DNA of 64,000 nucleotides from Neobacillus cucumis (GCF_016908975.1 NZ_JAFBEX010000009.1:204951-268950), one strand, 5' to 3'. Shown: positions 26,441 through 35,212, counted from the stretch's first letter. A program made the numbers and translations. Notes: generated from the letters alone by a model not told the origin.

Positions 26441-26506
26441 GCCCAAGTGAAGAATCGAATGTAATCCCTTTCCAATTTGATTCTTAATATTTGAACAAAT
26501 AGCCCT

Positions 26507-27040
26507 GAAGGTATGATCTTTTCAAATGTATATGGCAATTAAAAAATGCTGTTTATGACATTATGTTTTTTGTAAAAAGCCGAAATGAATAAAAACTTGC
26601 ATACATTTCTCCACAAACCTAACTTTTCTCTTTAGCCTACCTTCATCCGAAAAGCTAATTTGTATCAATTATGCTTGGTGCAATAAATTCTTTCTAAGAA
26701 GAACCTAAAAAAAGCCCTTTTTTGTAGGGCTTTCTTTAATTGAGACTATCCCAGTTTTAACGTGTAAGTCTATTGCTTGAATATTGTCTTTCAGCGGCGG
26801 CTTCTTTCTAGATTATGCATCTGTTTATCTTGATGAACCAAGTGGTTAAGCCCTTTATATCTTTATTTTTAATTTAACGAAGCATTTTCTGTCTAGTAGT
26901 CTTTTATTCGCTACATAATTCAGCATAGCGTAATAGTTTTTTCCAATTGTATAGATTGGGCTATTGTAATTCGCAAAAGCCCTGACACCTTTTTAAATTT
27001 AATCATATTTTGTATTAAATAGATATAAAAGGAGGTTATT
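26507..27040. other. intergenic region with hairpins
   Basis: Holds a partial type B repeat (26574-26615, TGAATAAAAACTTGCATA) and a terminator-like hairpin AAAGCCCTTTTTTGTAGGGCTTTCTTT (26710-26735). No gene is supported; a frame at 26796-26850 (GGFFLDYASVYLDEPSG) looks like a relic. Confidence 0.4.
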
Positions 27041-27042
27041 AA

Positions 27043-27156
27043 TTGGATGGTGTAGGAGCAGGTGGCGGCTTCGCATTAGTCGTTGTATTGTTTATCCTGC
27101 TTATTATTATTGGAGCGTCCTTTATGGGCGGAGGATATGGTGGCGGATTTTATTAA
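27043..27156 (+). CDS. yjcZ: YjcZ-type tiny sporulation membrane peptide 1
   Basis: 37 aa. Start TTG, 7 nt after GGAGG. Gly-rich N-terminus ([10 protein letters not shown]), then the hallmark helix [17 protein letters not shown] and a Gly/Tyr tail. This is the 'tiny TM' family expressed in sporulating bacilli; function unknown. It forms an operon with the next peptide. Confidence 0.85.
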   Translation: MDGVGAGGGFALVVVLFILLIIIGASFMGGGYGGGFY

Positions 27157-27188
27157 TTAAATAATACTGATTGAAAGGGGGGATATTC

Positions 27189-27329
27189 ATGTTCGGTTAT
27201 GGAGGCTTTGGTGGCTGTGGCTGTGGTGGCTACGGTTACGGTGGCGGCTTTGGTTATGGTGGAGGTTTTGCCTTAATCGTTGTCTTGTTTATTTTATTAA
27301 TTATCATTGGAGCAACTTGCTTTTATTAA
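27189..27329 (+). CDS. yjcZ: YjcZ-type tiny sporulation membrane peptide 2
   Basis: 46 aa. Gly/Tyr/Cys-rich head ([20 protein letters not shown]) followed by the family helix [19 protein letters not shown]. Start after AAAGGGGGGATATTC. It lies 32 bp after the first yjcZ gene and ends in a common terminator; paralogous tandem copies are usual for the family. Confidence 0.88.
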   Translation: MFGYGGFGGCGCGGYGYGGGFGYGGGFALIVVLFILLIIIGATCFY

Positions 27330-27360
27330 TTAAAAGCATCCAACCTAATTTTTTTAAAAT

Positions 27361-27387
27361 AAAAAAGCCCCGTTTTAGGGCTTTTTT
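27361..27387 (+). terminator. intrinsic terminator of the yjcZ pair
   Basis: AAAAAAGCCC / GGGCTTTTTT around CGTTTTA. Confidence 0.85.
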
Positions 27388-27514
27388 ATTTGGCCTTAAT
27401 AATGCACCGAACGCATAATAAAGCACTAGGAAGTAAAATGTATAGCGGTGGCTCATGGTCACTCCTAGCTTATGCTTCAGTTTATATAAAGTATCATCAG
27501 ATTAAGCCCTTATT

Positions 27515-27664
27515 TTATATTATAATTTCTATATTTTTTTGTACTACGACACAATATTTGTCAAAAGAATAATCACTAACAATCAATTGATATCCGGCTT
27601 TGATCAAGTTCTTGATCACTGGCTTCCCCATGATTCCAAGACTTATAAACCCGATTTTTTTCAT
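27515..27664 (-). pseudogene. N-terminal remnant of a 3-hydroxyisobutyrate dehydrogenase-type gene
   Basis: After a good ribosome site (AAGGGGTAAGTAAAT) the frame reads MKKIGFISLGIMGKPVIKNL then IKAGYQLIVSDYSFDKY, the NAD-binding start (GxGxMG) of beta-hydroxyacid dehydrogenases such as GarR/GlxR. Similarity ends near residue 33 and the frame stops at 49. The rest of the gene is missing. Confidence 0.7.
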
Positions 27665-27714
27665 TATTTACTTACCCCTTCATATTTTATATATATGAAA
27701 GGTAATAGCGATTA

Positions 27715-28002
27715 TTAGATTGGAGTGTATATTTCTCTTTCACGCCTTTCCAGAATCGGAATAATTTTCCCTTCAATAATTTCTCTAAAGTGTGGTGTGT
27801 CCCGATGAGCTTCAAAGGCAGCTTGATCTACATATTGTTCATAAATCAGGAATAGATCTTTATTTTCTATTGAACGATTAGCAGAGTACACAGTACATCC
27901 TTTTTCATATTCATGCACTAATGGTTGCATCTCTTGGAGATAAACTTGAACCTCATCACCTTTATCCGGTAAACAATAATATTTTGCAACTAATACTATC
28001 AT
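27715..28002 (-). CDS. ABM-domain quinol monooxygenase-like protein
   Basis: 95 aa from the ATG at 28002, 8 nt after AGGGAGG; the frame up to 28077 is not coding. Ferredoxin-like antibiotic-biosynthesis-monooxygenase fold: MIVLVAKYYCLPDKGDEV, YSANRSIENKDLFLIYEQYVDQAAFEAHRDTPHF (the EQY...AFEAH.....HF core is diagnostic). YgiN-like proteins of this type act on quinols or are of unknown role. A dimeric cytosolic enzyme is inferred. Confidence 0.82.
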   Translation of the reverse strand: MIVLVAKYYCLPDKGDEVQVYLQEMQPLVHEYEKGCTVYSANRSIENKDLFLIYEQYVDQAAFEAHRDTPHFREIIEGKIIPILERREREIYTPI

Positions 28003-28215
28003 ATTTGATTCCTCCCTATTAATTTTTATACATTCAATTTTCCATTCATTCAAATCTAAATGTAGTAAATATAACATGTATTTACTCTATATGTAATGTT
28101 TATTACACCTGAACATTATCATCAATTTGTTTATATGTAAACACTTTCATCCTAATAATTTTCAAATAAAATAAAATTCAGAAATAATTAGTCATTTCAA
28201 ACTCTTACCTTCTTC

Positions 28216-28271
28216 AAGTAAACTGCCCTGTTTGTTGAAATAACAAAAAGCCGGCTAGGACAACCGGCTTA
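28216..28271 (-). terminator. terminator-tail repeat at the end of the nuclease gene
   Basis: Minus-strand hairpin AAGCCGG-TTGTCCTAG-CCGGCTT starts at the stop codon of the nuclease gene and is followed by TTTTGTTATTTC and the conserved tail AACAAACAGGGCAGTTTAC. Confidence 0.8.
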
Positions 28272-28272
28272 C

Positions 28273-29166
28273 TCATTTTTCACATGCATATCCGTCTTTG
28301 TCCCGGTCCATCTTCGCCTGATAGGCTGGGTGCCCCTTCGGAACGCCGTTCGGGTATTTCTTTCTTAGTTCCGTACAGTTGGCGAAATACTCCGTCGCTC
28401 CGCTTCCGGTATTTGTGGTTGGTGGAGGTGGTGTCGTAGGTTTCCTCGCGCTCGGCGTCGCAGATGAAGCCGATTTGTTCACACACATTCCTGTATTGAA
28501 ACCATTACTTGTGACGAATCCTGGCACCGACCAGATCCGAAGCTTCCGCGACTTCGCGACCGCTTCGTCCGCTTGGAAACTGCTTAGATATTTGTATGGT
28601 GGGTAATAAATATAGGCAACTCGTCCGAATCCTTCTTTCAGAAGCGTTCCCTCAACGGACTGACCGTTCACGAATACATAGGCGAGTTCGCGACCATATT
28701 TGTCAACCTTGTTCTTTTCTTCGAATTCGAGCGTAATCTTGCCGCTACGAAGCAAAGCTTCGTTGCGTTGTGCAGCTTCCCTCGAAAATAATTCAACACA
28801 GGTCTTCGGCTTGTGCTCTTCGGATGAATCAAAGAGAAGATAGCGAACTGTCACGATTTTTCCATTCTGATTTACCTTTATGGTATCGCCGTCAGTGACG
28901 GATATGAGCGTAACAGCCACCTGGTTACTTCCAAGCTTTGGAGCTGGTGCAGGTGCAACTGGCTTTGGAGTAGATTTAGTTTCCTGCTTCGGCTTCTCCT
29001 TCGCGGATCCCGCCGTATTTCCCGCATCAGTTGTTTCTGGTTTTGTTTTGGCCATTTTCTTCGCTTGTGGAGTCGTTTTTTCCGATGGTTGGTCCTTGCC
29101 AACTGAGCTGCAAGCGCTCGTTCCCATAAGAACGAAAAGCGACATAACCAAAATAAGCTTTCTCAT
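28273..29166 (-). CDS. secreted lipoprotein nuclease: SNase plus Excalibur domain
   Basis: 297 aa. Lipoprotein signal MRKLILVMSLFVLMGTSAC (Cys19), then a low-complexity Lys/Pro/Thr linker, the staphylococcal-nuclease-like domain (VTLISVTDGDTIKVNQNGK..., with Arg and Glu of the active site expected in VRYLLFDSSEE and FSREAAQRNEALLRSG), and a C-terminal Excalibur calcium-binding domain (DRDKDGYACE). The same order occurs in YokF/YncB-type nucleases of B. subtilis. It should be a surface-attached, Ca2+-dependent DNA/RNA nuclease. Start after GGAGGGGAGAAGG. Monocistronic. Confidence 0.9.
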   Translation of the reverse strand: MRKLILVMSLFVLMGTSACSSVGKDQPSEKTTPQAKKMAKTKPETTDAGNTAGSAKEKPKQETKSTPKPVAPAPAPKLGSNQVAVTLISVTDGDTIKVNQNGKIVTVRYLLFDSSEEHKPKTCVELFSREAAQRNEALLRSGKITLEFEEKNKVDKYGRELAYVFVNGQSVEGTLLKEGFGRVAYIYYPPYKYLSSFQADEAVAKSRKLRIWSVPGFVTSNGFNTGMCVNKSASSATPSARKPTTPPPPTTNTGSGATEYFANCTELRKKYPNGVPKGHPAYQAKMDRDKDGYACEK

Positions 29167-29355
29167 CCTTCTCCCCTCCTGTTGAGGAAACTCTTTAGAT
29201 AACAGAGCCTCCTATTTTAATTTGATTTATGAGAAAGCAAATCGCATTTTCAGCTTTTAAAAAAATGGATAATATTATCGGTTTCCTTTTTTTATTTTAA
29301 CTATTCATTAAACATTCTCTGGGTTTTTTAATAAGATTAAAACAGTACCTTGTTA

Positions 29356-29412
29356 AATTAATCTACCCAGTTTGTTAAATAACAAAAAAAGCCGCAAAAG
29401 CGACCTTTTGGT
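29356..29412 (-). terminator. terminator-tail repeat after the CoA-transferase operon
   Basis: AATCTACCCAGTTTGTTAAATAAC plus A-run and a GCCGC/GCGAC hairpin (read in the minus direction the hairpin precedes the T-run and the conserved tail). It lies about 90 bp after the end of the operon. Confidence 0.55.
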
Positions 29413-29496
29413 TACGTTCAATCCCCAGTTCAAAAAGAGGGTTATAAATATATTGAATGCGCTATGACTCACAAGTAAGGGGTCTTCATAGTAGTC

Positions 29497-30795
29497 TTAA
29501 ATAATAAATCCGTGCCTTTTTGCTTCATATGTCAGTTCTTCGCGATATTTCGGATGAGCAATTTTGATTAATTCCTTTGCTCGCTGAGAAATGCTTTTCC
29601 CTCGCAGCTCAGCCATTCCATATTCTGTTACAATTCGATCGACATCATTTTTGGAAGTCGTCACTACTGATCCGGCAGTCAAACAAGGACGAATTCGTGA
29701 GATAGTGCCATCCTTTGCCGTAGAATGCAGACAAATAAAACCTTTTCCATTTTTAGCAAAACGAGCTCCTAGAGCAAAATCAGCTTGTCCTCCGCTTGAA
29801 CTATAATATTTACCGCCAATTGTTTCTGACGCGCATTGCCCAAAAAAATCAATCTCTGTTGTTGCATTAATGGAAATCATTCTATCCTCTTTTGCGATTT
29901 CACGCGGGTCATTAACTAAATCTACTGGAAGAAATTCCACACTTGTATTTTCGTGGATAAAATCATATAACCTTTTTGTTCCTAATGCAAATGTCGCGAT
30001 TATTTTTCCGGGATATCTCTTTTTCTCCATTCCATTTACAATTCCTGCTTCTACTAAGTCAATGACTCCGTCAGATAATAATTCCGTGTGGACTCCTAAG
30101 TTTTTATGGTTATTTAACATACTTATGACAGCATTTGGAATTGCTCCAATACCAGATTGAATGGTAGACCCATCTTCGATTTGCTCCGTAATGAAAGATG
30201 CTATGTGTTGGTCTTTTTCCGTGATGGGAGGAGAAGGAACTTCATGTAAAGGATAATTAACAGAAATATACCCTTCTATTTGACTAATATGGATTTGATT
30301 CGATCCAAAGGTTCTTGGCATCTGTTGATTGACCTCTAAGAAAAAAGGAACTTTTCCTATAAAAGAAGCAACATAATCCGACTGGGTCCCTAAAGAGAAG
30401 TAACCATGTTCATCCAACGGAGATGCACAGGATAAAACGAAAGAAGTCTTCGTCGATTCACGCAATAAACGCGGAACTTCATGAAAGTGGTTTGGGACAA
30501 GTTCGCACTGTCCTTGTAAAAAAGCCTTTCGTGAAGCTTCGCTTAAAAAATAAGAGACATAGGACAGAGATGGTTTCAATCTCCCATGGATATAAGATCT
30601 TTCCTTTATTGCATGCATTTGATGGATTCTAACATTTTGAAAGCGCGTAGCATTTTCCTCTATCACTTCCATTAACACATTCGGTTCTCCATTAGCGATT
30701 GGAAGAATGATATCATCACCATTGTGAATGCAGGATAACACATCTTCTGGCTTTTTCTTTTTTATCTTCAACCATTGCTCAAATGATTTTTCCAT
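29497..30795 (-). CDS. acetyl-CoA hydrolase/transferase family CoA-transferase
   Basis: 432 aa from ATG 30795, 7 nt after GAGGGG. Typical of 4-hydroxybutyrate / propionyl CoA-transferases: QSGIGAIPNAVISML (CoA-binding loop, near 210), HTELLSDGVIDLVEAG, and the C-terminal FALGARFAKNGKGFICLHSTAKDG; the catalytic Glu is expected in HTELLSDG. It moves CoA between short acyl acids. Third gene of an operon with a FabI-like reductase and a PhaJ-type hydratase (8-bp gap to the latter), so it may activate or release a hydroxy- or enoyl-acid (inference). Confidence 0.85.
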   Translation of the reverse strand: MEKSFEQWLKIKKKKPEDVLSCIHNGDDIILPIANGEPNVLMEVIEENATRFQNVRIHQMHAIKERSYIHGRLKPSLSYVSYFLSEASRKAFLQGQCELVPNHFHEVPRLLRESTKTSFVLSCASPLDEHGYFSLGTQSDYVASFIGKVPFFLEVNQQMPRTFGSNQIHISQIEGYISVNYPLHEVPSPPITEKDQHIASFITEQIEDGSTIQSGIGAIPNAVISMLNNHKNLGVHTELLSDGVIDLVEAGIVNGMEKKRYPGKIIATFALGTKRLYDFIHENTSVEFLPVDLVNDPREIAKEDRMISINATTEIDFFGQCASETIGGKYYSSSGGQADFALGARFAKNGKGFICLHSTAKDGTISRIRPCLTAGSVVTTSKNDVDRIVTEYGMAELRGKSISQRAKELIKIAHPKYREELTYEAKRHGFII

Positions 30796-30817
30796 CCCAG
30801 GTCCCCTCACTGTATTC

Positions 30818-31237
30818 TTAATCTTTTTTCATGACCACCGCTTCACCATCTACAACCAATTCCTCGCGCTGATTCCTTACCTGTGTTTTTAATGTAATTA
30901 ATTTCTTGTCATCCCGTTTTTCCATTACTTCTACAATGACTTTTATCGTATCACCGATTTTGACAGGAGCTATAAATTTAAAGTTTTGAGACAAATAGAT
31001 GGTGTTCGGTCCAGGCAGCTTCATTCCCAGAACAGTAGAAATAAAGCTTCCAGATAAAAGACCATGGGCAATTCTTTCCTTAAAAAAAGTTTTTTTTGCA
31101 AAATCAGCATCGATGTGCATTGGATTAAAATCACCTGTAAGACCTGCAAATTGATAGATATCAAATTCCGAAACAGTTTTAGAAAAAGTGGCAGTATCCC
31201 CTAATTGAATATCTTCATAGGTCAATTCTTTTTGCAT
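30818..31237 (-). CDS. phaJ: MaoC-type (R)-specific enoyl-CoA hydratase
   Basis: 139 aa hot-dog fold. Hydratase motif FAGLTGDFNPMHIDADFAKK (catalytic Asp and His: DFNPMH) followed by RIAHGLLSGSFISTVLGMKLPG. It hydrates trans-2-enoyl-CoA to (R)-3-hydroxyacyl-CoA, which feeds polyhydroxyalkanoate or acid production. Start at ATG 31237 after AAAGGAATGGACATAA. It lies 23 bp downstream of the FabI-like gene and 22 bp before the CoA-transferase. Confidence 0.88.
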   Translation of the reverse strand: MQKELTYEDIQLGDTATFSKTVSEFDIYQFAGLTGDFNPMHIDADFAKKTFFKERIAHGLLSGSFISTVLGMKLPGPNTIYLSQNFKFIAPVKIGDTIKVIVEVMEKRDDKKLITLKTQVRNQREELVVDGEAVVMKKD

Positions 31238-31260
31238 TTATGTCCATTCCTTTCTCTTCG

Positions 31261-32085
31261 TTATTCATGAGTATTCCCGATAATACTGTAGCCAGCATCC
31301 ACATAGATTGTTTGACCAGTTATCCCACTACTCAAATTGCTTAAAAGAAAGAGTGATGAATTTGCGATTTCTTCTAAACTAGCATTATGTTTTAAGGGAG
31401 AATGTTGACTTGTGTATTCATATAAACTATCGAAACCGCCAATTCCACTAGCAGCACGAGTTTTTACTGTACCTGGCGATAATGCATTCACTCGAATACT
31501 GAACTCTCCTAAATCTGCTGCTAAGTACCGAACACTGCTTTCAAGCGCAGCCTTTGCCACTCCCATAACATTGTAGTTTTTCACTACTTTTTCAGAACCG
31601 TAATACGAAAGTGTCAATATGGAAGCATTGCGGCCTTCCATCATTTTGAAAGTCCTTTTCACAATATCCGTAAGGGAATATACGCTAATAACCATTGACT
31701 GAACAAAACCATCTAACGAGACTTCCATGTACTTTCCTGATAGTTCTCCTTTATGGGGACCACCGGCTACAGCATGAACAATAAAGTCAAGTTCACCATT
31801 AAATTGTTGCTTCAGCTTTTCCAAAACCTCTGTTACCTGGTTGGGATCGGTTAAATCCATCCTTTCATAAAATGGACTATCAATGGATTGAAACAATGGA
31901 ATTACATGAGAAGCTGTCTTTTCATTTTGATAGTTAAATGCAATTTCAGCTCCTTCCTCAGCTAACCGTTTCGAAATCGCCCATGCTATACTATGTTCAT
32001 TTGCAACCCCAAGCACTAACCCTTTTTTTCCTCCATTAACTTTTTCATCTTGTTCCCTCTTCGTTTTAAGTTTATTTTGGTGCAT
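31261..32085 (-). CDS. FabI-like enoyl reductase (SDR)
   Basis: 274 aa. FabI-type nucleotide site KGLVLGVANEHSIAWAISKRL (GxxxxxSxxxxI), HAVAGGP, and the active-site pair Tyr-x6-Lys in YNVMGVAKAALESSVRYLA; the C-terminal substrate loop (RVNALSPGTVKTRAASGI) is FabI-like. It should reduce an enoyl thioester with NAD(P)H. A poor ribosome site precedes the ATG and the first 20 residues are non-conserved. Its place next to phaJ and a CoA-transferase suggests work on CoA or special acyl intermediates rather than as the main fatty acid synthase FabI. Confidence 0.8.
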   Translation of the reverse strand: MHQNKLKTKREQDEKVNGGKKGLVLGVANEHSIAWAISKRLAEEGAEIAFNYQNEKTASHVIPLFQSIDSPFYERMDLTDPNQVTEVLEKLKQQFNGELDFIVHAVAGGPHKGELSGKYMEVSLDGFVQSMVISVYSLTDIVKRTFKMMEGRNASILTLSYYGSEKVVKNYNVMGVAKAALESSVRYLAADLGEFSIRVNALSPGTVKTRAASGIGGFDSLYEYTSQHSPLKHNASLEEIANSSLFLLSNLSSGITGQTIYVDAGYSIIGNTHE

Positions 32086-32722
32086 GAACTATCGTGGTCC
32101 ATTCAATTCGATTTTTTCATCCTGTATGACCCGAATCATTACCGTTTTCAATGTTTTTTGTTGCTTAATTCAGAATGATCAAATGAAACTATAATTCTCA
32201 AACACACATTTGACATATATTTCATTTACATCTAATAAATACCATTTTCACTATCAATATACACTTCAGGACGATAAATATCTGTGGATAATTTGTGAAT
32301 TTTTGAAATCCCTGAAATTATCAGTAAATTAAAGACCTTAGAATTGTTTTTTCAACAAGTAGAACTAATTATTCAAATTAACCTACTTAAATCAAGTCCA
32401 TAAACGTTTCTCTATGAGTACATATAAACAAAGATAAGGGTTACATAAATAACCTTCCTAATCTTTACTTTTGGAAGGTTTTGTATCATTATAGTTTTAT
32501 TTTTTATTCAAGCTATATCTTGGATAATAGTGCGTATATCCACTGTAAAAGCGTATTTGCACAAGCTTTTTGTTTCCACATAATATTAATTCATCAACGA
32601 CATAATCAAAGCGTTTAAAGTAGAGACTAACGAAAAGACATAGGGATTTGATTATTTAATATCCCCTATTAAATCCGTCTTTACAATGGAACATCTTTAA
32701 AAATCGATGAGGTGAAGAAATA
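32086..32722. other. intergenic region
   Basis: Promoter region of the FabI operon; a hairpin AACCTTCC...GGAAGGTTTTG at 32452-32482. No gene is supported. Confidence 0.4.
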
Positions 32723-32947
32723 ATGAAAATTTTCTTTACTGTTTGTACTTTCAGCATTGCTTCGTTATCGCTATTTGTTTTGATTCTGGTTTTAGGTTTC
32801 CAAACTCAATCACTGGTTGATGTGTTCGGCGGCTCATTCGTTAACCTGGAGTCAGGATACGAACTCTTCTTCACGTTCGTTGTTCCATTGATACTTGTGT
32901 TAGGATTTTCTATCATGGTATTCAGTATATTTAGATTATTTGGTTAA
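32723..32947 (+). CDS. small two-helix membrane protein
   Basis: 74 aa with two membrane helices (residues 5-26 and 47-72) and a short loop QSLVDVFGGSFVNLESGYE. GAGGTGAAGAAATA precedes the ATG. I recognise no family. It stands alone in a long intergenic region. Confidence 0.55.
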   Translation: MKIFFTVCTFSIASLSLFVLILVLGFQTQSLVDVFGGSFVNLESGYELFFTFVVPLILVLGFSIMVFSIFRLFG

Positions 32948-33221
32948 AGGGGGAGAATTAACCAAAAATAGGTGGTACCATCTTTTCTTTCACCTTTCTC
33001 CTTTGAAGGTTCTTGGCACATACAAGAGCCGTTTTATATCCCAAATTCAATAGTATAAAAAATCAGGACATAAAAAAGAAAAGCCCGAAAGCTTCCCCCC
33101 ATAAATAATTAATTGATATGATCTTTAGCTTTGATTTCAAAATACTCACTTCTATATGGCTCGCATTTGTCATACTTCATAATGAGAAGCCCTTGGAAAC
33201 ACTATGGTTTGATTAACCTAT

Positions 33222-33737
33222 CTAAGCACTGTGTTTAGCATTCACTGTGTTAGTTTCTTTTGCACCAAGTTTACGGAAGTATGGGTTCACCCAACGGTCT
33301 AAACCGATGCGTCCTGCATTCAAGCCAGCAGCGATAATAATGACTCCTATTAAGATATCCATTGGGTTGCTAGATACGGTTCCTGCAAACATATAGGCAA
33401 AGTTCATTACTAATCCGAAGAACATGGCAGCAGTTGTTAAGCAGCCGAGAATTAATCCTAGACCAACAAGGAATTCACCTAATGGAATAATTGTATTAAA
33501 GATATGCGCGTTTGGTAATGCCAAGTGTTGCAGGAAGTCAACATACCAGCCGTATAACACATTTCCTTCCGGACCCTTAACCGGATTCGCAATCGCTCCT
33601 TTTAAGAATCCAGAAGCATCGAATCCGCCAGCGAGTTTGTGATAACCAGCTGTCATCCACTCATAACCTAGATAAAGTCGTAAGACTGTTAAAATGCCAG
33701 CAGCAATCTTGTTTTCTCTCAAAAATTTGTTAAACAT
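33222..33737 (-). CDS. DoxX family membrane protein (copy 1)
   Basis: 171 aa, four membrane helices, with the DoxX/DoxD pattern GILTVLRLYLGYEWMTAGYHKLAGGFDASGFLKG (early RLYLGYEW...AGYHKL) and the internal LPLGEFLVGLGLILG core (here IIPLGEFLVG). Family members work with quinones or catechol/thiol stress (CatD, MhqP) or as thiosulfate:quinone oxidoreductase subunits. The start has a GGGG site 8 nt upstream. A palindrome TTAGTATTACTAA lies 26 bp before the start and a TATAAT box further up. The second copy at 39168 differs in only a few residues. Confidence 0.85.
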   Translation of the reverse strand: MFNKFLRENKIAAGILTVLRLYLGYEWMTAGYHKLAGGFDASGFLKGAIANPVKGPEGNVLYGWYVDFLQHLALPNAHIFNTIIPLGEFLVGLGLILGCLTTAAMFFGLVMNFAYMFAGTVSSNPMDILIGVIIIAAGLNAGRIGLDRWVNPYFRKLGAKETNTVNAKHSA

Positions 33738-33762
33738 TTTAAAGACCCCTTTTTTATTTTAA

Positions 33763-33775
33763 TTAGTATTACTAA
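33763..33775. promoter_or_regulatory. possible operator TTAGTATTACTAA of doxX copy 1
   Basis: Perfect 6-1-6 palindrome between the -10-like TATAAT (minus strand, near 33793) and the start codon. It resembles the short TTACT/AGTAA palindromes used by YodB/CatR-type (DUF24) repressors of doxX-like genes. The duplicated copy at 39700-39715 has lost the symmetry. Confidence 0.4.
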
Positions 33776-33846
33776 CTTGTTTACACTGTTATTATAATCC
33801 GTTTATTACCATTCGGAATGACTTTGTTAAACAATTCACATATAGT

Positions 33847-34017
33847 TCAAACCTTTGTGTCAGAACTTTGACGGATGTTCAAATCTATTTTATAACTGAT
33901 CCATCCGAACAAAGCTCCTATGATGTAAGAAACAGGATGGATGAAACCTATTATGGGTGAAAACGGAATAAAGAAAATGTAGTCTGCCATGCCATATGGT
34001 TGATTCTTTTCGGCCAT
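33847..34017 (-). CDS. 56-aa membrane protein next to doxX
   Basis: MAEKNQPYGMADYIFFIPF..., helix around SPIIGFIHPVSYIIGALFGW, then a basic tail ending RQSSDTKV. GAGATAGG lies just before the ATG. It is upstream of doxX in the same direction and may be co-transcribed. In duplication B copy 2 only its last 28 codons remain, showing that the second copy is derived. Confidence 0.55.
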   Translation of the reverse strand: MAEKNQPYGMADYIFFIPFSPIIGFIHPVSYIIGALFGWISYKIDLNIRQSSDTKV

Positions 34018-34120
34018 CCTATCTCTTTCATATATAGATTCACAATACAGATAAATATTTATTTAAATTTTAGGAAACATAACAGGAGGATTTCATTTCA
34101 AAACAGGAAGGAGGTCTCTT

Positions 34121-35113
34121 ATGCAAAGTGAAAATAACATTAAACTAACATCTGCTGAAATTTCACAGCTATGGTCTGCCTACATGAATGATAGCCTTTC
34201 AATTTGTGTACTTACATATTTTTTGGAAAAAGCAGAGGATCCTGAGATTCGCCCTGTAGTAGAATTTGCACTAGAGTTAGCACACGCACATGTAAAAAAA
34301 CTTATTTTAATCTTTAACAGTGAGAAATTTCCTATTCCGTACGGATTTAAAGAAGAAGATGTGGATATTACAGCCCCACGATTATTTTCGGATTCTTACT
34401 TTCTATATTATCTTCAACAATGGAGTTCAATAGGATTAGAAGCTTATGGCATCTCGTTGTCTTTAGCAACACGTTCTGATGTATTTCAATATTTTTCAGA
34501 ATGTATTGATGATTCAAAGAATCTTCTCAAAAAAACAGGAAATGTTTTACTGTCTAAAGGTCTCTATATACGAGCACCCTATGTTACAACTCCTGAAAAG
34601 GTTGATTTTATTCGAAAACAAAACTTCTTATCTGGTTGGTTTGGAGAACGTAGATCACTTACTACGTTAGAAATAACGAATCTTTATGCTAATCTACAAA
34701 GAAATGTGTTAGCTATGACAACATTCAGCGGCTTCAGTCAAGTGGCAAAGTCAAAAGAAGTGGGTCGTTTTATAGCACGAGGAAAAGAAATCGCTTCAAA
34801 GCATATTGAAATTTATAGTTCCTTTTTAAATGAAAATGATCTTCCTGCTTCTGTCTCTTGGGATACCCAAGTTTTAAACTCAACGGTTTCCCCTTTTTCC
34901 GATAAACTACTTATGTTTCATGTAAATGCACTAGCCGCGGGCGCCATTGGATATTACGGAACCAGCTTGTCAACAAGTTCTAGACGTGATTTATCCACTA
35001 ATTACCTCCGGGTCTTAGGAGAAGTTCTAAAATATACAGAAGATGCTGCAAACATAATGATTGATTATGGCTGGATGGAACAACCACCAAAAGTAGTGGA
35101 CCATGATGAATGA
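34121..35113 (+). CDS. DUF3231 family protein (copy 3 of 3)
   Basis: 330 aa with two DUF3231 halves (KLTSAEISQLWSAYMNDSLS and TTLEITNLYANLQRNVLAMTTFSGFSQVAKS) and the block SPFSDKLLMFHVNALAAG. It is closer to copy 1 than to copy 2. Start after GGAGGTCTCTT. Function unknown; a ferritin-like, spore-associated protein is inferred. Followed by a long perfect hairpin terminator. Confidence 0.8.
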   Translation: MQSENNIKLTSAEISQLWSAYMNDSLSICVLTYFLEKAEDPEIRPVVEFALELAHAHVKKLILIFNSEKFPIPYGFKEEDVDITAPRLFSDSYFLYYLQQWSSIGLEAYGISLSLATRSDVFQYFSECIDDSKNLLKKTGNVLLSKGLYIRAPYVTTPEKVDFIRKQNFLSGWFGERRSLTTLEITNLYANLQRNVLAMTTFSGFSQVAKSKEVGRFIARGKEIASKHIEIYSSFLNENDLPASVSWDTQVLNSTVSPFSDKLLMFHVNALAAGAIGYYGTSLSTSSRRDLSTNYLRVLGEVLKYTEDAANIMIDYGWMEQPPKVVDHDE

Positions 35114-35169
35114 ATTGGCTGATGTATACCCTTGATATATGTTTGCCATGTGGGATGCTTATAAAGACG

Positions 35170-35212
35170 CAAGCGGCAAAAAAGAAAAGAATCTTTTCTT
35201 TTTTGCCGCTTG
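35170..35212. terminator. long perfect hairpin terminator
   Basis: CAAGCGGCAAAAAAGAAAAG and its complement form about 20 bp with a tiny loop. A-run and T-run arms allow termination in both directions between the convergent DUF3231 and znuA genes. Confidence 0.75.

Larger units (their letters stand above)
25781..26506. repeat. segmental duplication A, copy 1
   Basis: The segment starting ATAAAATCGCCAGTGTGG and ending in the AATAGCCCTGAAGG region is repeated with high identity at 55614-56257. It includes the small Tyr/His-rich gene, its leader and its terminator. A short frame (TTG near 25909, KNKEVCAFVKGLLARN) precedes the gene in this copy but is interrupted in the other. Confidence 0.8.
33056..33922. 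repeat. segmental duplication B, copy 1 (doxX)
   Basis: About 870 bp repeated at 39000-39868 with high identity. It spans the region downstream of doxX, the whole gene, its promoter and the 3' half of the small membrane gene 33847-34017. The complete neighbour here marks this as the parental copy. Confidence 0.85.
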
